Source: Cellvibrio sp. UBA7671 (GTDB lineage: Bacteria > Pseudomonadota > Gammaproteobacteria > Pseudomonadales > Cellvibrionaceae). Taken from it: a stretch of DNA of 64,000 bases. The stretch's first letter is position 1. Each line of letters begins with the position of its first letter. Shown piece by piece: positions 45,779-55,117 of the stretch. The stretch covers positions 385,463 to 449,462 of the forward strand of contig DLHJ01000012.1 of the NCBI GenBank assembly GCA_002483145.1, read 5' to 3'. Under the pieces are notes generated by a model, which ran no database searches, was not told the origin of the DNA, and saw nothing but the letters and a program-made list of their open reading frames with translations. Made by a program: the position numbers and the translations under genes.

Positions 45779-47182
45779 TTAATCTTCCTTATCTGCATTG
45801 CCCGAGTCGCCGTTGTTAACCAGATAATCCTGATTCATATCGTATTTTTTGATCAAGTCATAAAACGTTGGCCGCGTTACACCGAGCAATTTGGCTGCGG
45901 CTGAAATATTGTTATCGGTCATGCTGAGTGCGCGTAAAATGGCACCTCGTTCTGCTTCCTGACGTACATGACGTAAGTTAAGCGACAACTCTCCGGCTTC
46001 GGCCAAGCCCAAATCTTCACGCGTGATGTGCTTGCCATCGGCCATAATCACAGCGCGTTTTATTTTGTTTTCCATCTCGCGAATGTTGCCTGGCCAGGAA
46101 TAATTTTCTATTGCGGCTATGGCGTCGGGGGTAAAGCCGGTGACATTCTGGCCGTGTTCCTTGGCAAATTTAAGTTTGAAATGGCGCGCGAGTAAAACCT
46201 TGTCACCGAGGCGATTGCGCAGCGGCGGAATCATTACTGTCATTTCACAAATACGATAGAACAAGTCTTCGCGAAAGCTGCCGGCTTTGACCATCTCTTC
46301 AAGGTTTTTGTTGGTGGCGCAGATCACGCGCACATCGACAGGAATTTCGGAGCGTCCGCCGACGCGTTCAATAACCCGTTCTTGCAAAAAGCGCAAAAGC
46401 TTTGCTTGCAAATTGAGAGGCATGTCACCAATTTCATCGAGAAACAGGGTTCCCTCATTGGCTGTTTCTACTTTGCCGATGGTAGTTTTGTTGGCACCAG
46501 TAAATGCGCCTTTTTCGTAACCGAAAAGTTCGCTCTCGATCAGGTTCTCGGGCACCGCCGCGCAGTTAATGGCGACAAAGCGTTTGGCTTTGCGTGGGCT
46601 TAGTTGATGGATGGCGCGTGCCATCACTTCTTTGCCGGTGCCACTTTCCCCGAGCAGGGTGCAGGTGACGGTAGTAGGCGAGATTTTTTCGAGCTGACGG
46701 CAAATTTTCAGCAGTTGCGGATCATTGGTAATTAGGCCTTCCAGCGGCTCCTGCTGCGACAAACTGATGCGGCGGTTGTAGTCTTCCAGTTCGTGGATAT
46801 GAAAGGCGCGCTGCACAATTAAATCGAGCGTATTGGGATCAACCGGTTTTTGGTAGAAATCGTAGGCGCCCATAGCCACTGCGCGCAGGGCGTTGTCGCG
46901 GTCGGTTTTGCCGGTCATCACGATAACTTTGCTGTTAGGTGAGATGCGCAAAATATCCTGGATGCATTTAAAGCCTTCATCGACGCCGTCCTCATCGGGC
47001 GGCAGCCCCAAATCCTGGATAATTACAGCGGCTTCATGTAGGCGCAGGGCGGCAATGGCGTCCTGGCGGTTGTCGGCGACGACGGTTTCGTATTGGTCAA
47101 AATGCCAGCGCAATTGGCTTTGCAAGCCAGTGTCATCTTCGACAATTAATAAGATAGGTTTGGAAACGGTCGATTTACTCAT
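45779..47182 (-). CDS. prsR: PEP-CTERM-box response regulator PrsR (sigma-54 activator)
   Basis: NtrC-type activator. The receiver domain has acidic residues ED(D) at 15-17, phospho-acceptor Asp57 (IIQDLGLPPDEDG) and Lys in FYQKP. The AAA+ domain has GESGTGKE, GAFTGA (the sigma-54 contact loop) and Walker B-like GTLFLDEIGDM. The Fis-type helix-turn-helix at the C-terminus reads NNISAAAKLLGVTRPTFYDLIKKY. The PrsR family is thought to control exosortase-A/EPS genes from sigma-54 promoters. The upstream PrsK gene ends 9 bases before its start, so they form a two-component operon. Confidence 0.95.
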   Translation of the reverse strand: MSKSTVSKPILLIVEDDTGLQSQLRWHFDQYETVVADNRQDAIAALRLHEAAVIIQDLGLPPDEDGVDEGFKCIQDILRISPNSKVIVMTGKTDRDNALRAVAMGAYDFYQKPVDPNTLDLIVQRAFHIHELEDYNRRISLSQQEPLEGLITNDPQLLKICRQLEKISPTTVTCTLLGESGTGKEVMARAIHQLSPRKAKRFVAINCAAVPENLIESELFGYEKGAFTGANKTTIGKVETANEGTLFLDEIGDMPLNLQAKLLRFLQERVIERVGGRSEIPVDVRVICATNKNLEEMVKAGSFREDLFYRICEMTVMIPPLRNRLGDKVLLARHFKLKFAKEHGQNVTGFTPDAIAAIENYSWPGNIREMENKIKRAVIMADGKHITREDLGLAEAGELSLNLRHVRQEAERGAILRALSMTDNNISAAAKLLGVTRPTFYDLIKKYDMNQDYLVNNGDSGNADKED

Positions 47183-47191
47183 GCGTTTGCG

Positions 47192-49237
47192 CTAATCCTT
47201 GTTCAGCGGGAGGGTAATGGTAATAGTGGTGCCTTCGCCCGGCTCGCTGGCGACATTCAATGTGCCGCTCAGCTCGCTAATATATTCGCGCGACAGGTAG
47301 ACGCCAATGCCCATGCCTTTGCCGGATTTGGTGGTCTCAAAGGGTTTGAATAAGCGGTTGTGGATGAAATCCCAATCCATACCCGAGCCGGTATCTGCAA
47401 TGATGATGACGGCCGAGTTGTTATTGATTTGCAGTGTAACATGAACTTTTCCGCTGTCAGGCGTGGCTTCCTGCGCATTTTTGATGAAGTTGGTGATGGT
47501 CATCACTAATCGCACTTGATCGGCATTAATGGTGCGATAGTTGGGTTGTATCTCCGCCGTGAGTGTTGGGCTGCTGCGCTGGCATTCGTTGATGGCCTGC
47601 TGCACTACCTCGGTAATCGACAGACGTTTCACCAGATCCGAGTCATCGCGGCGCAGCTTTCTGAGCAGGTTGTTCATGCGATCCACTGAGTTGCTGATGG
47701 TTTTTATCGCATCTTCAAAGAAGGCTGGATTACCTTTGTGTTTTTCGGCGTTGCGCACGACCAGTGCCTGCTGCGCAATCAAATTGTTTAGGTCGTGGAT
47801 AATAAACGCGACCAGCTTGTTGTAAGTATCAAACTGGCGGCCTTCCACCAATTGCTCCGCCTGTTGATGGCGCTTGAGGTAGCTCGCGATCTGGCGCCCC
47901 ATGGTTTTGAGCAAGTCCAGATCTTCCCAGGTGAGGGTTTCATCGCCGCCGGGTTTGGTCAGTGCCATAAAACCCACCAGCTCCTCACCGACAATCAAGG
48001 GGAACATCAGCCAGAGGTCGGGAATATTGTGCGCCCAGTGGGGTAGCAATTCATTGTGCTGGCTGAGCGCTTCGTTGTCGCCGCTATCGGGGATGAACAC
48101 CCACTCGGATTCAATAAAAGCGCGGCAGAAGGGGCTATCAACCGGCTCTTCCTGCAGATCGACAAAATTGGGTAGATTGGCACGATAGACCGGCTCATAA
48201 AATCCCTGTTTGCGCAGCCAGATGGCTCCACTAGGAGCCTTGGTAGTAGAGGCAACGGCAAAAAAGGCACGTTGGTTGACCTCACTAGTCTCAGCCGGTT
48301 GGGCAAGATAGTTGATCAGGCGCAACCATTCGTTGCGATAATCGTATTTATAGCGGAACAGGTGTTTATTGATCAGGACCGATAACTTCATACGTATACG
48401 GCTGGAAATGAACACAGTCGCAATCAGCAATACAGCGCCGACCAATAACAGGCTATAAAAGACGGTGCCCCAGTTGCCGCCGTAAAGGCGCACGTAGTAA
48501 CCGCCGAGCGAAAGTACGGTAATTAATACGCCCACGCCGACCAGTGAGGTAGTGTAAAAGGCGATCGGGCGCGAGAGGTTGAAGTTCGCTGGGCGGTCAT
48601 TGCGCTGCAATAACAGCATGCCGCCCAGCGCCATAAACAGGCAGGTGGCGATGGAGACCGCAGCGCGCGACTGCCAGAGCATGGGGTCGAGCCCTTTGAA
48701 GATGAGTGCGTGGGTAAATAGATAGATGTCGTAGAGGAAAATCGCCGCCAGGTTCATACACAGCAATTTGATCTGGCGATCATTCTCGGCAGCGTAGCGA
48801 TAGAGTTGCTCAACGCTGACCAGTGCGATAACCGCCAATCCCAGCGCGAACCACACGGATAATCCCGCCTGGTTCATATTGGGAATGAATAGCATTGCAA
48901 TCGCCAGCGCGGTAATCGGCCAGCCACCGCTAAACAGCAATTGCAGGCTGGCGGGTAGTTGTCTGCGTTGGGTATTGTGTTTGAGGCTCAGCCCAATGCA
49001 GAAAACCCAGGCATTAAAATGCAAATATTCAAAAATAATCAGTAGATAAAGTGGGATAGATTGTTCGGAAAAGGACAGGGCGATAGCGCCGAGATGCAGC
49101 GTATGCACAGCGGCAGCCCCGGCGAACAACCAGGTTTTTTGTTTGCGCACCAGTTGGAACAAATAGGTAGCTGTCAGCAGGGCAGAAACGACTGCAGCGC
49201 TAAAGTAGGCAACAAAGGTGACGCTGTTATATTCCAT
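47192..49237 (-). CDS. prsK: XrtA/PEP-CTERM-system histidine kinase PrsK
   Basis: Sensor kinase partner of PrsR. The N-terminal half has about eight membrane helices; a GAF-like domain follows (about residues 310-450), then the dimerisation helix with phospho-acceptor His in FIIHDLNNLIAQQ. The ATPase has NFIKNAQEATP (N box), IIADTGSGMDWDF (G1) and GKGMGIGVYLSREYI (G2). It lacks a dedicated periplasmic sensor; the multi-span and GAF regions presumably sense the signal. ATG 49237 (681 aa) is chosen; an ATG at 49306 would add residues unlike the family. Divergent from the cytochrome gene. Confidence 0.94.
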   Translation of the reverse strand: MEYNSVTFVAYFSAAVVSALLTATYLFQLVRKQKTWLFAGAAAVHTLHLGAIALSFSEQSIPLYLLIIFEYLHFNAWVFCIGLSLKHNTQRRQLPASLQLLFSGGWPITALAIAMLFIPNMNQAGLSVWFALGLAVIALVSVEQLYRYAAENDRQIKLLCMNLAAIFLYDIYLFTHALIFKGLDPMLWQSRAAVSIATCLFMALGGMLLLQRNDRPANFNLSRPIAFYTTSLVGVGVLITVLSLGGYYVRLYGGNWGTVFYSLLLVGAVLLIATVFISSRIRMKLSVLINKHLFRYKYDYRNEWLRLINYLAQPAETSEVNQRAFFAVASTTKAPSGAIWLRKQGFYEPVYRANLPNFVDLQEEPVDSPFCRAFIESEWVFIPDSGDNEALSQHNELLPHWAHNIPDLWLMFPLIVGEELVGFMALTKPGGDETLTWEDLDLLKTMGRQIASYLKRHQQAEQLVEGRQFDTYNKLVAFIIHDLNNLIAQQALVVRNAEKHKGNPAFFEDAIKTISNSVDRMNNLLRKLRRDDSDLVKRLSITEVVQQAINECQRSSPTLTAEIQPNYRTINADQVRLVMTITNFIKNAQEATPDSGKVHVTLQINNNSAVIIIADTGSGMDWDFIHNRLFKPFETTKSGKGMGIGVYLSREYISELSGTLNVASEPGEGTTITITLPLNKD

Positions 49238-49369
49238 ACCGGCCAGAATCCTATGCGGAGGTATAAGTCGTGGCAATAAGCATAACAGTTGGTTGTGGCA
49301 GATCAAATCGCCATAAGATTCTTGTAACGACTATTAAATACTGCCATCGCCTGTGTGGGTATTTGCCGC

Positions 49370-49375
49370 TATAAT
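49370..49375 (+). promoter_or_regulatory. -10 element ahead of the cytochrome c gene
   Basis: TATAAT occurs 91 bases ahead of the GTG start at 49466. The -35 region is weak (nothing close to TTGACA at the right distance), so this is a tentative promoter. Confidence 0.35.
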
Positions 49376-49465
49376 GCGCGCCCAAAGATCGCCATATCTC
49401 CCTGAATTTACAACGGGCAAGCTGGAACAGAGTTTCAGCGGCCTTATACCAACGAGGAAAAAGCC

Positions 49466-49876
49466 GTGAGCCACATGAAAAAATTGTTCGGAATCCTGTT
49501 AATGACTGCCATGGTGAGCGGTACTGCCATTGCCAATGACGATGAAGTCCAGGCGCGCATCGCTCCCGTGGGCAGCACCTGCATGCAGGGTGAAGAATGT
49601 GCTGCCGCTCCGGCACCTGCCGCTGCAGCGGGTCCAAAATCTGGTAAGGATGTGTACACCGGTTTTTGTACCACCTGCCACGGTGCCGGCGTGATGGGCG
49701 CGCCTAAGTTCGGTACTGCCGCCGATTGGGCTCCGCGCGTTGCCAAAGGCAAAGACACGCTTTATACCCATGCAATTGGCGGCTTCAATGCCATGCCACC
49801 CAAGGGTATGTGTGCGGCTTGCAGCGATGATGAAATCAAAGGTGCAGTGGATTACATGTTGGATGGCAGCAAGTAA
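49466..49876 (+). CDS. Cytochrome c5-like periplasmic c-type cytochrome
   Basis: Small electron-transfer protein. A signal peptide (cleavage after about residue 24) precedes an Ala/Pro linker and a single haem c domain: CTTCH (Cys68, Cys71, His72) binds the haem and Met110 (FNAMPP) is the distal ligand. A second Cys pair (CAAC, about 116-119) is the disulfide typical of cytochrome c5. The start is GTG 49466, positioned about 5 bases after GAGGAAA; the ATG at 49475 would be too far from that site. A strong terminator follows. It sits between PrsK and rep, as cytochrome c5 genes do near rep in Pseudomonas. Confidence 0.93.
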   Translation: MSHMKKLFGILLMTAMVSGTAIANDDEVQARIAPVGSTCMQGEECAAAPAPAAAAGPKSGKDVYTGFCTTCHGAGVMGAPKFGTAADWAPRVAKGKDTLYTHAIGGFNAMPPKGMCAACSDDEIKGAVDYMLDGSK

Positions 49877-49894
49877 TTAGCTTCTTCGATGTGA

Positions 49895-49927
49895 CAAAGG
49901 CGACCTTGGGTCGCCTTTGTTGTTTTT
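49895..49927 (+). terminator. Rho-independent terminator after the cytochrome gene
   Basis: CAAAGGCGACC and GGTCGCCTTTG form a perfect 11-bp stem with loop TTG, followed by a T-rich run. It may also terminate the convergent rep gene, whose stop is about 30 bases away. Confidence 0.92.
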
Positions 49928-49953
49928 GGATGCCAGTGCAGTTGAAGCCAATC

Positions 49954-52002
49954 TCAATCGAACAAGTTGAGCAAACTGGATAAGGTCTCCTCACCCTTGG
50001 CCAGATTTTTCTCCGCACTCTGCTCGCCAAAGCCTTCCCATTCCACATCTTCTTTCGGCAGCTCATCCAAAAAGCGGCTGGGGGTGGTCTCACTCATCTC
50101 GCCAAATTGCTTGCGCTTGCCCGCGAGTGTCATCGATAGCGTCCGTTGCGCACGGGTGATGCCCACGTAAGTCAGGCGCCTTTCTTCTTCAATATTATTG
50201 TCTTCAATACTGTTGCGATGGGGTAGCAGGTCCTCTTCCATGCCCACCATAAATACGTGGGGGAATTCCAGACCTTTGGAGGCGTGCAGTGTCATCAACT
50301 GCACCTGATCACTCAAATCTTCCTCTTCCTGCCGCTCCATTAAATCGCGCAATACCAATTTGGCGATAGCGTCTTCAATACGCGACTCTTCGTCTTCATC
50401 GTCATTGGCGGTTTTGTCGAGGCTCTTTTGCAGCGACTCGATCAGGTAAAACACGTTTTCCAGCCGTTTTTCCGCCGCTTTACTGCTGGCGGAGTTCTGA
50501 TGTAGCCAACCTTCGTAATCTATGTCGCTTAACATCTCGCGGATCGCATCAACCGGTTTTTCGCCGCGAGAATCTTGGGTAACTTGTTTGACCCAGTGCG
50601 CAAAACGTTGCAAACGTTCAAGGTTTTTTTCGGGAATGCGACTCTGTAAGCCCAGCTCATCCAGTGCGGCAAATAAACTGATTTCGCGTTCGCTCGCATA
50701 GCCGCCCAAAGCTTCCAGCGTGCTGGTGCCAATCTGGCGGCGTGGGGTGTTGATGATGCGCAAAAAAGCGTTGTCGTCGTCTGGGTTGACGATCAAGCGC
50801 AAGTAGGCCATTACATCCTTGATTTCGGTTTTAGCAAAAAATGAGGAGCCGCCGCTCATCTTGTAGGGAATCTGGTGATGTTGCAGTTTCATCTCCAGCA
50901 GGCGCGCTTGGTGGTTGCCGCGATAGAGCACCGCAAAGTCACGGAATTTGTATTGCTTCTGCAAGCGTTGGGTGATGATCTCGGTAGCTACGCGCTCGGC
51001 CTCAGCCTCTTCGTTTTTGCAGCGGATTACCCGGATCGGATCGCCCAAGCCCATCTCGCTCCACAGCGCCTTGTCGAATTCATGCGGGTTGTTGGCGATC
51101 AGATGGTTGGCCACGCGCAGGATGCGGCTGGTGGAGCGGTAATTTTGCTCCAGTTTGATTACCCGCAAACTTGGATAATCCTGTTTGAGCAGACTCATAT
51201 TTTCCGGCCGCGCGCCGCGCCAGGCGTAGATGGATTGGTCGTCATCGCCCACCACGGTGAGTGCACCGCGGTTGCCGACGATAAGCTGCACCAAAAGGTA
51301 CTGGCTGGAGTTGGTGTCTTGGTATTCATCCACCAACAGGTAGCGGATTTTGCGCTGCCAACGGGCAAGCACCTCGGCATTGGTTTGGAATAACTCGACT
51401 GGGATCAGGATCAGGTCGTCGAAGTCCACCGCGTTATAGGCGCGCAGAGCCTGGTTGTAGCGCTGGTAAATAATCGCGATGGTCTGCTCGCCGGGGCTTT
51501 GCGCCATACTCAAGGCGCGTGCCGGATTGACCAGGTCATTTTTCCAGTTGGAGATTTGGTTCTGCACCAGATCGATATGGTCGTTATCCAGATCGCCCTC
51601 TTTGAGCATCAGTTCCTTGAGTAGCGAACGTGCATCTTCAGAGTCAAAAATGGAGAAGCCGGGTTTGAAACCGAGGCTTTTGTGCTCGCGGCGGATAATG
51701 TTCAAGCCGAGGTTGTGGAAGGTAGAAACCGTCAGGCCTTTAGAGGCACTGCCTTTGACCAATTTGCTGGCGCGCTCTTTCATCTCGCGCGCGGCTTTAT
51801 TGGTAAACGTGAGTGCGGCTATGTGGCGCGCAGGCATATCGCACTGTTCAATCAGATAGGCGATCTTGCGTGTGATTACGCTGGTCTTGCCGCTGCCCGC
51901 ACCGGCCAACACCAGACATGGTCCATCGATATAGAGCACGGCTTCTTTTTGGCGGGGGTTGAGTTGGGTCACAGTGGCGGCCTTGAGCAGATGGGCGAGC
52001 AT
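49954..52002 (-). CDS. rep: ATP-dependent DNA helicase Rep
   Basis: Superfamily 1A 3'-5' helicase that assists replication forks. Motif I is AGAGSGKTSVITR, Ia LTFTNKAAREM, II LVDEYQDTN, III VVGDDDQSIYAWRGA, IV KLEQNYRSTSRIL, V LMTLHASKGLEFPHVF and VI YVGITRAQ, all intact. The length (682 aa) and the segment NTPRRQIGTSTLEALG place it with Rep rather than UvrD. The ATG at 52002 has a strong AGGAGGG site 9 bases upstream; an internal GTG at 51972 would match the E. coli N-terminus more closely. Normal housekeeping gene flanking the mobile island. Confidence 0.94.
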   Translation of the reverse strand: MLAHLLKAATVTQLNPRQKEAVLYIDGPCLVLAGAGSGKTSVITRKIAYLIEQCDMPARHIAALTFTNKAAREMKERASKLVKGSASKGLTVSTFHNLGLNIIRREHKSLGFKPGFSIFDSEDARSLLKELMLKEGDLDNDHIDLVQNQISNWKNDLVNPARALSMAQSPGEQTIAIIYQRYNQALRAYNAVDFDDLILIPVELFQTNAEVLARWQRKIRYLLVDEYQDTNSSQYLLVQLIVGNRGALTVVGDDDQSIYAWRGARPENMSLLKQDYPSLRVIKLEQNYRSTSRILRVANHLIANNPHEFDKALWSEMGLGDPIRVIRCKNEEAEAERVATEIITQRLQKQYKFRDFAVLYRGNHQARLLEMKLQHHQIPYKMSGGSSFFAKTEIKDVMAYLRLIVNPDDDNAFLRIINTPRRQIGTSTLEALGGYASEREISLFAALDELGLQSRIPEKNLERLQRFAHWVKQVTQDSRGEKPVDAIREMLSDIDYEGWLHQNSASSKAAEKRLENVFYLIESLQKSLDKTANDDEDEESRIEDAIAKLVLRDLMERQEEEDLSDQVQLMTLHASKGLEFPHVFMVGMEEDLLPHRNSIEDNNIEEERRLTYVGITRAQRTLSMTLAGKRKQFGEMSETTPSRFLDELPKEDVEWEGFGEQSAEKNLAKGEETLSSLLNLFD

Positions 52003-52204
52003 TCTAACAAGCCCTCCTGCGCTTGCAACGGCGATCTTGGGCGCTATAACTACAAGGTAAGCATGGAAAGTTTGTAGCGGTTATTTGTTATATAGCAAAG
52101 CGTTTTGTTTGCCTGAGGCGACTGTTACCATTGTGGTGCTTTGAGTGCGAAATTTAGTGCCAAACAACTCGGATAAAAACGCGAGTTAAAAGGGATCGAG
52201 AGCG

Positions 52205-53920
52205 ATGGAGAACAAGATAAAAATTTTATTTATCGACCGTGAACAGGGCGAATACCTGCTCATCGCTGAGGTTTTGTCGCATATTCGCCAAGTGGAGTAC
52301 GAACTTGTCTGGTGCGACCAACTGGATATCGCACTTAATAAAATTTTATCGCAAGAATTTGATGTGGCGTTGCTCGATTATTACTGGGGCGATACTAGCG
52401 CCCGCGATCTGCTCAATGCAGCGCGCGTGCAAGCTTGCCAGACACCCATTGTGGTGATGACGGATGAAATGGAGACCGAAGTTGACCGCGAAGCTATCCG
52501 GGCAGGCGCGGCGGATTATTTAATTAAAGGCCAAATCGATCACCTGTTATTAGAGCGCACCCTGCGCTATGCCATCGAGCGTAAACAAACCGAGCAACAC
52601 CTCACACGCCTTGCGCATTACGATCCACTCACCGATGTACCCAATCGCATTTTATTCCGCGACCGCCTCGAACATGCGATTAATTTGGCCGAGCGCGACA
52701 ACGCCAGTTTTACCCTGATGTTTATCGATCTCAACGGCTTTAAACAAGTGAACGACAATTTTGGACACGATGCGGGCGATGCGATTATCCGCATCTGTGC
52801 CGAGCGTTTGAATGCGTGTTTGCGCCGCAGCGATTCAGTCGCGCGCATGGGTGGCGACGAATTCACGTTGTTGTTGCAAAAAATTGCGGTCAATACCGAT
52901 GTTGCACACATCGCTGAAAAAGTCATTGCCGCCATCGAGCAGCCCGCCGAAATTAATGGTCATGAAGTGGTGGTGGGTTGCAGTATTGGCATTGCGATTT
53001 ATCCGCAAGCGGGGCGCGATGCCGACACCCTGCTTAAACATGCCGATATGGCGATGTACAAAGCCAAACAGGAAGACGGCAGCAGCTATCGCTTTTTTAC
53101 CGAGATGATGAACCAGGATGTACGCCGTCAATTGCGGCTTGAGTCCGATTTGCGCGCGGCGCTGAAAAAACAGCAGTTTGTGCTGCATTACACCCCGCGT
53201 GTCGATGTGAGTACCGGCAAGGTGATCGCGCTTGAAGCAGTGCTGCGCTGGGATAAACCCGGTATGGGAATTTTAAATGCGAGTGATTTTATCGCTACCG
53301 CTGAAGAGACAGGTATCATCAACGCATTGGGTTATTGGGCCATTCGCCAGGCGTGCAACGATTTAAAATTGTTGCAGGAATTTTGGGATGGGCCCTTGAT
53401 GATGGCGATCAATTTATCCATGCGCCAATTTAAAGATGACAATCTGGTGCACGAAGTTGCACGCATTTTTGCTGACAACGATATTCAGCCTGGCGATATC
53501 GAATTTGAAATTTCCGAAACGGTTTTCGCCGACAATATTGAATTGGTTTCGTTATGCATGCGGCCGCTGTCATTTTTTGGAATTAATTTTTTACTCGACA
53601 GTTTTGGTGCGGGCAATTCATCGCTGCTGCATTTACAGCGCTTGCCGATCAGCACGGTAAAAATCGATTTGGGTTTCCTGCAGGAATTAAATCGCAGCCA
53701 CACCGACAAACGTTTGGTCTCGGCCATGATTACGCTTGCGCACAATCTTGGGAAGTTAGTTGTCGCTGAAGGTGTAGAAACCAAAGAGCAAAAAGAATGG
53801 CTCAAGGAAATGGGCTGCGATTTAATGCAGGGCTATTATTTTTCTGCACCCAAATCCTATGCTGAAATTATCAACTGGCTGCAGATGTCGGCATCACATC
53901 AACATCTGCTGCTCAATTAA
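52205..53920 (+). CDS. Response regulator with GGDEF and degenerate EAL domains
   Basis: Cyclic-di-GMP signalling protein. An N-terminal receiver domain (Asp58, in ALLDYYW) lacks the usual early acidic pair but has Lys108. The GGDEF domain is intact: GGDEF at 216-220, with an RxxD inhibitory site at 207-210. The EAL domain is altered: EAV for EAL at 344-346, DSFGAGNSS for DDFGTGYSS at 465-473 (second Asp lost), and YTP for YQP at 329-331, although Glu522 remains. So it is likely a cyclase or a c-di-GMP sensor rather than a phosphodiesterase. Ribosome binding site GAGAG region precedes the ATG. Divergent from rep and convergent with the yifB remnant. Confidence 0.88.
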   Translation: MENKIKILFIDREQGEYLLIAEVLSHIRQVEYELVWCDQLDIALNKILSQEFDVALLDYYWGDTSARDLLNAARVQACQTPIVVMTDEMETEVDREAIRAGAADYLIKGQIDHLLLERTLRYAIERKQTEQHLTRLAHYDPLTDVPNRILFRDRLEHAINLAERDNASFTLMFIDLNGFKQVNDNFGHDAGDAIIRICAERLNACLRRSDSVARMGGDEFTLLLQKIAVNTDVAHIAEKVIAAIEQPAEINGHEVVVGCSIGIAIYPQAGRDADTLLKHADMAMYKAKQEDGSSYRFFTEMMNQDVRRQLRLESDLRAALKKQQFVLHYTPRVDVSTGKVIALEAVLRWDKPGMGILNASDFIATAEETGIINALGYWAIRQACNDLKLLQEFWDGPLMMAINLSMRQFKDDNLVHEVARIFADNDIQPGDIEFEISETVFADNIELVSLCMRPLSFFGINFLLDSFGAGNSSLLHLQRLPISTVKIDLGFLQELNRSHTDKRLVSAMITLAHNLGKLVVAEGVETKEQKEWLKEMGCDLMQGYYFSAPKSYAEIINWLQMSASHQHLLLN

Positions 53921-53923
53921 TTT

Positions 53924-54403
53924 TTATTGATTACTGCTTTGGCGATCAAGGGTGCGGTAACTCAGTGCTTCACTGATATCGACGGTGTTCACATTATCGC
54001 GCGCAGCCATATCGGCCAGCGTGCGCGCCAGTTTCAGAACTCGGTGATAGGCGCGGGTCGATAACCCCAGTTTATTAATCGCCTGCTCCAACAATGCCTT
54101 ATCGCCCTCAGTTAAAACGCAGTGGTGCTCCAGTTCCGGTGCACTCAATTGGTGATTGGCTTTACCCTGCCGCGCGATTTGCCGCGCGCGCGCCTGTTCC
54201 ACCCGCGCCCGGATCACACTGCTGTTATCGCCTTGGGTTTTGTTTTGTAATTCACCTTGTCGAAGGCTGCGGACTGGCACGTGCATGTCGATGCGGTCGA
54301 GCAGGGGGCCTGAAATCTTATCTCGATAGCGTCTTACCTGGTCGGGTGTGCAGCGGCAGCGGTTGGCGTCGCTGCCGTGATAGCCGCAGGGACATGGGTT
54401 CAT
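53924..54403 (-). pseudogene. yifB: 3' fragment of yifB/comM, interrupted by the mobile island
   Basis: C-terminal third (about 159 of the usual roughly 500 residues) of the YifB/ComM magnesium-chelatase-like AAA+ protein, which acts in branch migration during natural transformation. It begins at MNPCPCGYHG (with the Cys cluster CRC) and runs through GPLLDRIDMHVPV to the normal end SYRTLDRQ. Upstream of MNPCPCG the homology stops and the reading frame enters A+T-rich island DNA, and no intact 5' part is found in the window. The stop is 3 bases from the convergent GGDEF gene, the normal arrangement. The island presumably inactivates the gene. Confidence 0.9.
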
Positions 54404-54845
54404 GGCTAGGTCCTGATATCTGGATTGACAGGGAATCATATAATAACCGCTCATTGACACCTTGCTGTCATTCCCACACCTATACTACGGGTGATCTTGG
54501 TAGCAACACATCAATCAACGTCACATCCGAAATCAATCGCGTTTCGCCGCTATCTTTAAAATAATTTGAAATTTTCTAAAATATTTTTAAGCCATCCGAT
54601 TTATCCTTACTATCGGAAAAAATAAAAAAAATTTTAGTTCGGTCAAAAAAAAATCAATTAAAAACATTCAGTTGAACGAGTTTTCGGTAATCCATATACA
54701 TACAAAAAATAAATTTTTGATAGAGAAAGCAAAATTTAGTAGCGATATTTTGGGGGTTGCAAGTATCTGAGAAATAAAATAATTTCCACTTGGCAAGTTA
54801 GGATCAAAGATTTTTTGCGGAACTCGCTTTGGAGGCGGATATGTC
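54404..54845. other. Left end of the island, non-coding
   Basis: About 440 bases of very A+T-rich sequence without a gene. It contains two short inverted repeats: TGACA-N6-TGTCA at 54455-54470, and TCCGAT-N11-ATCGGA at 54595-54617 with A-tracts after it. The first is close to the yifB break and could be a recombinase core or arm site. The region must also carry the promoter of the small gene at 54846. Confidence 0.5.
54455..54470. repeat. Candidate recombinase-binding inverted repeat near the yifB break
   Basis: TGACA and TGTCA, separated by 6 bases, about 50 bases from the break. A related TTGACA occurs at 54425-54430. The spacing is short for a crossover core, so this is only a candidate. 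Confidence 0.3.
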
Positions 54846-55043
54846 GTGATTAAAACGGTTGATGAAGTGATAGAAGAATTTCGATTAAAAGGAACTTCGG
54901 TTGCTGATTGGGCGAGAAAAAACAATGTGAATGTTGCCCTTGTATATCAAGTATTAAAGGGGAAACAGATACCGGTGCGTGGCGAGAGTCATAAGATCGC
55001 TGTATTGCTTGGTCTCAAGAATGGAAGTATTAATTCTCAATAA
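54846..55043 (+). CDS. Small helix-turn-helix DNA-binding protein
   Basis: A 65-residue protein whose central part (SVADWARKNNVNVALVYQVL) is a recognisable helix-turn-helix of the kind found in small regulators and excisionase-like proteins of integrative elements. It also has a basic KGKQIPVRGESHK segment. The start is GTG at 54846, 10 bases after GGAGG; the ATG at 54841 is followed at once by a stop. It stands between the island end and the recombinase genes, where directionality factors usually lie. Role in excision or in regulating the recombinase operon is inference. Confidence 0.7.
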   Translation: MIKTVDEVIEEFRLKGTSVADWARKNNVNVALVYQVLKGKQIPVRGESHKIAVLLGLKNGSINSQ

Positions 55044-55089
55044 AGTAACCAAAGTCGTTAACTTAGATATGTAGAGGGCATAAATGTAA

Positions 55090-55117
55090 AAAGCCGAGCA
55101 ATTGCTTGCGCGGCTTT
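55090..55117. repeat. Stem-loop downstream of the small DNA-binding gene
   Basis: AAAGCCG and CGGCTTT form a 7-bp stem around a loop that contains the palindrome AGCAATTGCT. Read on the minus strand it is followed by TTTTT, but no minus-strand gene ends there; on the plus strand the T run is short. It could be a weak terminator or part of an att-like site. Confidence 0.35.
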
